From assembly GCA_020832375.1 (NCBI GenBank), contig JAFIEW010000009.1:1-62599 (forward strand): 62,599 nucleotides of DNA, in the 5' to 3' direction. Made by a program: the position numbers and the translations under genes. Positions 61,480 to 62,599 of this stretch are shown in pieces (within the stretch, counting starts at the first letter, position 1; each line of letters opens with the position of its first letter). The DNA is from Cyclobacteriaceae bacterium (GTDB lineage: Bacteria; Bacteroidota; Bacteroidia; Cytophagales; Cyclobacteriaceae). Under the pieces are notes generated by a model that made no database searches, was not told the origin of the DNA, and was given only the letters and a program-made list of their open reading frames with translations.

Positions 61480-61977
61480 ATGAGTAATCAAACGATAAAA
61501 AATACAACAACCGACGCTCCTATCAATTGTGATGCGCCAAACGAGCAGCAGACTGGTGAAAATGGCTTAGCATTAGTAAAATACTTGGTCTTAGGAATCC
61601 TTTTTGGGATAGTTTTTGTTAAAGCTGAGATCATATCATGGTTTAGGATACAGGAGATGTTTCGTCTTCAGTCATTCTTTATGTATGGAGTAATTGGATC
61701 AGCCATAGCGGTTGGTGCAGTATCCATTCAGATCATCAAAAGATTTAATATCAAGACACTCGCTGGTGAGGTGATAAAGTTAGCACCGAAAGAATTTAGA
61801 AAAGGACAGATCATTGGTGGTTTTATTTTCGGATTAGGTTGGGCGCTTACAGGAGCGTGTCCTGGACCAATCTTCGCACAAATCGGAAGTGGTTTCACCG
61901 TAGTGGCTATTACCCTTTTGAGTGCCATCGCCGGTACTTGGGTATATGGTAGATTTGCAGATAAATTTCCTAATTAA
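61480..61977 (+). CDS. YeeE/YedE-family (DUF6691-like) transporter, second half
   Basis: 165 residues from the ATG at 61480 (MSNQTIKNTTTD); the frame extends upstream to 61339, but that part overlaps the first half-gene and is not membrane-like. The start is A-rich, then four membrane segments and the conserved GLGWALTGACPGPIFAQIGSG with the cysteine (GACPGP) matching the family's second signature. Together with the preceding protein it forms a complete YeeE/YedE pore, likely for thiosulfate or another sulfane-sulfur compound. Confidence 0.9.
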   Translation: MSNQTIKNTTTDAPINCDAPNEQQTGENGLALVKYLVLGILFGIVFVKAEIISWFRIQEMFRLQSFFMYGVIGSAIAVGAVSIQIIKRFNIKTLAGEVIKLAPKEFRKGQIIGGFIFGLGWALTGACPGPIFAQIGSGFTVVAITLLSAIAGTWVYGRFADKFPN

Positions 61978-62599
61978 AGGAGAGCAGCCTAGAAAATAGA
62001 TGAAATGAAGGTCGCCATTTATGGTGGCCTTTTTTTATGCTTCGGAAAACAGAATTTAATCAAGATCGTCTTGAAGCACTTTTTTGGTATAATATTGATT
62101 TGTCTAAACCTATGGTCTTAATTACCATGCTTTGAAATAACGCTCTTTGAGAGTTATTGAGTTGTATTATCGCTTAATTTCACTTATAATTAAACCTAGC
62201 TTATATTAAGGTCAATAAGGTAATTTTGCGGATAAGCCAATATATAATTGAGTCAATGCGAGCAAGCATTGGATATGAATAGTGAAATGTTAACTTAGGG
62301 TAATCGTAAAAACAGCCAATACACTTATCTTCGTAAAGATATAAAAATTGAACTCCAGTATGTAAGCGTATGGTTTTTAAGCAAAGTCGTTATAACCCCT
62401 TGGTCCAAAATGTCAAAATTGAAATTTTGAGGCTTATCCTCAGAGACAGCATCTTCTTTCTTGGCTGTGCAAGTTCGCAAGCTATAACAATACATCTTCA
62501 CTTTACCGCCTAGAATCTTTTCCGATGCATTAGGAAGGCTTTATAAGGGATCAAGCAATTTTTCTGGGGATTAATTAAGTTATTAATATCTTTACCTTA
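61978..62599. other. Right-edge intergenic DNA
   Basis: About 620 bp to the window end. Apart from the terminator at 62008-62036 I see no gene, promoter element or RNA; the next gene must lie outside the window. Confidence 0.45.
62008..62036 (+). terminator. Terminator of the YeeE/YedE operon
   Basis: AAGGTCGCCA (62008-62017) pairs with TGGTGGCCTT (62022-62031) with two wobbles over a TTTA loop and is followed by a T-run to 62036. It lies 31 bp after the stop. Confidence 0.88.

Overview
The window is a chromosomal segment of a member of the Bacteroidota, most likely a marine member of the Cytophagales. The basis is a SusC/SusD pair, a GT3-type glycogen synthase, a type III glutamine synthetase, several family-typical TAnnTTTG (-7) promoter elements, AT-rich intergenic DNA, and very weak Shine-Dalgarno signals. 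I saw no phage, plasmid, transposase, rRNA, tRNA or CRISPR signature.

Layout. 0.2-5 kb: divergent glycogen synthase and GH31 alpha-glucosidase. 5.2-10.5 kb: DegP/HtrA protease, small heat shock protein, a YwqK/MORN-like repeat protein and MenA. 10.8-20.6 kb, all minus strand: sulfate assimilation and siroheme synthesis. The order of transcription is a cysteine-rich leader peptide with attenuator, sulfite reductase (Sir), SUMT (CobA), a precorrin-2 dehydrogenase fused to a TSUP permease, APS reductase (CysH), CysD, CysN and MetZ. There is no APS kinase, which agrees with a CysH of the iron-sulfur APS-reductase type. 21.4-31.4 kb: Na/Pi symporter, a GreA-like protein, YebC, a duplicated lipocalin-like secreted protein, GlnN and LeuS.

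31.4-33.2 kb: two 115-bp direct repeats (about 96% identical) bracket a SatD gene, which has class-III-cyclase-like motifs plus an HTH, and a DUF3307 membrane protein gene broken by an in-frame TAG. 33.2-35.9 kb: an outer membrane protein and DnaG. 36-51.5 kb: amino-sugar and muropeptide recycling, with MurQ, a DeoR-type regulator, a NagB-PIG-L fusion, a GHL10 lipoprotein, a GNAT enzyme, an AmpG-like permease, NagZ, a Tat-exported phosphoesterase and a SusC/SusD pair. 51.6-57.2 kb: YigZ, a TPR-like protein, a DMT permease and a TonB/ExbD/ExbB/SPOR energy-transduction operon. 57.5-62 kb: a second sulfur locus with an ABM-domain protein, rhodanese, DUF6132 protein, a porin and a split YeeE/YedE transporter.

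The most interesting signal is at 20.37-20.56 kb. A 46-codon ORF absent from length-filtered gene calls carries eight cysteine codons in twenty positions. It is followed by an intrinsic terminator and then sir. Part of the ORF is complementary to the 5' arm of that terminator (8 bp, then a 1x2 internal loop, then 4 bp), which is the geometry of ribosome-mediated transcription attenuation controlled by cysteinyl-tRNA. Also notable are the siroheme-enzyme/TSUP fusion, the repeat-flanked SatD/DUF3307 module, and a dispersed 16-bp CTCATC(C/T)CA-type motif.
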